Origin: Calditrichota bacterium
GTDB taxonomy: Bacteria; Zixibacteria; MSB-5A5; GN15; FEB-12
Reading direction: 5' to 3'
Length of the DNA stretch: 24,462 nt
Assembly (NCBI GenBank): GCA_008501655.1
Contig: QQUK01000346.1
Coordinates: 1 to 24,462, forward strand
Part shown: piece after piece, positions 22,780 through 24,462 of the stretch
How positions within the stretch are numbered: position 1 is the first letter of the stretch
Layout of the letters: every line of letters begins with the position of its first letter
Notes under the pieces: model-generated
Told to the model about the DNA's origin: nothing
The model's input: the letters and a program-made list of their open reading frames with translations, nothing else
Databases searched by the model: none
Translations under genes and position numbers: made by a program

Positions 22780-23895
22780 ATGGGTATAGAACCGTTAAAA
22801 CCGCTTGAACATAAATTTAAGGCATTTGTATTTGCTGTCGTGAAGCTCTTTTTAAAGGAGGGGCAAAAGGATTTTAAAATAATTGATGGCAAAAAGATCA
22901 ACAAAGTGCTTTTTCTTCGACCTGAAAAAATCGGGGATATGGTTATCTCATTTCCTGTTTTTGACGGAATGAAGAATAAATTCCCTCAGATAAAAATATC
23001 ATTGTTAGGTTCACCTAAGAATTATGCCATCATAAAAAACGATAAACGGTTTGAAAAATTATACATGTATACTAAAAATCCGTTTAAAGATTTTATGACG
23101 ATTCTGAAGATGCGCAGGGGGAACTATGATTGTGTCATCGATATGATCGGAGATGATTCAGTGACCGCATTGTTTATCTCTCAACTGACTGCAAAAGGAA
23201 AACCAAGGATTGGTATCGGGAAAACGAAGTTTAAAGAATATTACGATTACAATTATGCCTACCGTACAGACAATAAAAATCATGTGATTGAGAATACATT
23301 AAAACTACTCGATGCATTTGGTATTGACAGTTCCAAAATATCAGGCTATGCCGAACCATATCTTACGGACCAAGAGTTGGCTTTTGCAAAAAAATATACC
23401 GATTCAGTACGTGTTAATACAAACACTATGTTGGTCGGTTTTAATATTTCAGCGGGTCATCATTCGCGTGTTTACCCTGAAAATAAAACGATTAAAGTTA
23501 TCAATCGTATTCTTACTGAACACTCTGAGAGTAAAATCATTATTATCGTTACTCCAAATGAACGGAAAAGAGCTGAAGCACTTCAGGCACAGTTTGAGGA
23601 ACGGGTAGAGGTTGTCCCGGATAAACTTTCACTTACCAAAGTATCAGCTGTTATAAAATATCTTGATATTTTAATTTCTCCGGATACATCGATAGTGCAT
23701 ATTGGGAGAGCATGTCAGGTACCTGTTGTCGGATTATATACGCAGTTTATGAAAAACTTTACATTGTGGCGTCCGTATGGGCAGGAAAATGGTGCGGTTG
23801 TTTCTCACAATGATGGAAATGTATTTGATATCGAAGTTGATGAGATTATTGAGACTTTCAATAAATTAGTATCACTCAGAAAGACAAACGTATGA
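22780..23895 (+). CDS. Glycosyltransferase family 9 (heptosyltransferase-like)
   Basis: 371 residues. VLFLRPEKIGDMVISFPVF and the later LISPDTSIVHIGRACQVPVVGLYT are the characteristic N- and C-terminal blocks of ADP-heptose:LPS heptosyltransferases. About 40 residues precede the usual N-terminal strand, longer than typical, and include a mildly hydrophobic amphipathic stretch (FKAFVFAVVKLFL) that could associate with the membrane. The start is 8 nt after the GT4 stop, with no good Shine-Dalgarno; a start closer to the conserved block is possible. Its presence argues for a heptose-containing LPS core. Confidence 0.9.
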   Translation: MGIEPLKPLEHKFKAFVFAVVKLFLKEGQKDFKIIDGKKINKVLFLRPEKIGDMVISFPVFDGMKNKFPQIKISLLGSPKNYAIIKNDKRFEKLYMYTKNPFKDFMTILKMRRGNYDCVIDMIGDDSVTALFISQLTAKGKPRIGIGKTKFKEYYDYNYAYRTDNKNHVIENTLKLLDAFGIDSSKISGYAEPYLTDQELAFAKKYTDSVRVNTNTMLVGFNISAGHHSRVYPENKTIKVINRILTEHSESKIIIIVTPNERKRAEALQAQFEERVEVVPDKLSLTKVSAVIKYLDILISPDTSIVHIGRACQVPVVGLYTQFMKNFTLWRPYGQENGAVVSHNDGNVFDIEVDEIIETFNKLVSLRKTNV

Positions 23896-24462
23896 AAAAA
23901 CTTTCGGTAGTTATTATTACGAAAAACGAAGAAAAAAATATACGAAGATGTCTCGACTCTGTCTCCTGGGCTGACGAGATCGTACTAATCGATAGTCAGT
24001 CAGAGGATAATACAAGAGCAATCGCGGAGGAATTTGGGGCAAAGATTTATTCACCGGAATGGAAAGGATACGGGCATGCCAAACAGGAAGGTGTAAAGCA
24101 TTGTTCGCACAATTGGATTTTATCAATCGATGCTGATGAAGTTATCACAGAAGAGTTAAAATCAGAGATTCAACTTGTCTTATCTGTGGAAAATCCAAAA
24201 GATGGCTATTTAATCCCGAGGAAAACCAATTTTATGGGGCGATGGATTAACCATTCCAACTGGTATCCGGACTTTGTCCTGCGGTTGTTTAACAAAGAAA
24301 AAGGCGGGTTTAACGATAACTATGTGCATGAGGCGGTAGAGATTGACGGTCCAAAAGATTATCTGAACCATGATATGCTTCATTATAGTTATCCGGATTT
24401 GGGAGAGTATTTCAGGAAATTTAATAGTTATACAACTATGGGAGCGGAAGAACTTGCACGAC
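23892..24462 (+). CDS. Glycosyltransferase family 2, WaaE/KdtX-like (3' end outside window)
   Basis: 190 codons visible. MKKLSVVIITKNEEKNIRRCLDSV is the GT-A donor-binding strand, SIDADEVI the DxD metal site, and NWYPDFVLRLFNKEKGGF the block typical of the WaaE/KdtX LPS-core glucosyltransferase group, followed by VHEAVEI. The ATG overlaps the TGA of the heptosyltransferase-like gene (ATGA). It continues the envelope glycolipid operon and is cut by the window end. Confidence 0.9.
   Translation, partial: MKKLSVVIITKNEEKNIRRCLDSVSWADEIVLIDSQSEDNTRAIAEEFGAKIYSPEWKGYGHAKQEGVKHCSHNWILSIDADEVITEELKSEIQLVLSVENPKDGYLIPRKTNFMGRWINHSNWYPDFVLRLFNKEKGGFNDNYVHEAVEIDGPKDYLNHDMLHYSYPDLGEYFRKFNSYTTMGAEELAR

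Overview
This window looks like chromosomal DNA of a Gram-negative bacterium of the Fibrobacteres-Chlorobi-Bacteroidetes (FCB) superphylum or a related candidate phylum (Zixibacteria, Marinimicrobia or Calditrichota-like). Two things support this. One secreted protein ends in a PNPFNP-type type IX secretion sorting tail, and the right end encodes lipopolysaccharide-core assembly enzymes. The promoters I can read are sigma70-like (TTGACA with a -10 box 16-17 nt away), not the Bacteroidota TTTG/TAnnTTTG type. The lineage assignment is inference.

Layout. 1-2229: two tandem acyl-CoA dehydrogenase genes; the first is cut by the window edge and carries an in-frame TAA near its visible 5' end. 2257-2873: a compact REP-associated tyrosine transposase (RAYT) unit bounded by inverted REP sequences. 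It appears to have split a lipoprotein gene exactly at its signal peptide. 3461-4231: a nucleoside phosphorylase-like gene followed by a third REP. 4273-4657 has no gene but packs several palindromic repeat families. 4658-5242(-): an exported protein of unknown function. 5494-8119: an operon for archaeal-type HMG-CoA synthase, acetoacetyl-CoA thiolase and a DUF35 scaffold protein whose four zinc-ribbon cysteines are all replaced; it ends in a clear terminator. 8228-10597: a large secreted repeat protein with the type IX sorting tail.

The minus-strand middle (10868-14708) holds an XRE regulator plus membrane-protein pair with operator-like repeats spaced exactly 21 bp, a lipoprotein, phosphate acetyltransferase, and prfB with its programmed +1 frameshift. 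Divergently from prfB lie a metallo-beta-lactamase hydrolase (apparently leaderless), a PHP phosphoesterase, an alkyladenine DNA glycosylase and glutamate dehydrogenase, followed by a terminator. 18401-19695: a site-2 protease-like peptidase coupled to a lipoprotein. 19773-24462: an MsbA-like ABC exporter and three glycosyltransferases in a tightly packed operon for envelope glycolipid assembly.

The most interesting signals are the RAYT unit whose removal restores a lipoprotein reading frame, the cysteine-less DUF35 protein in an archaeal-type mevalonate-entry operon, and the phased operators of the XRE pair. I saw no tRNA, rRNA or CRISPR array.
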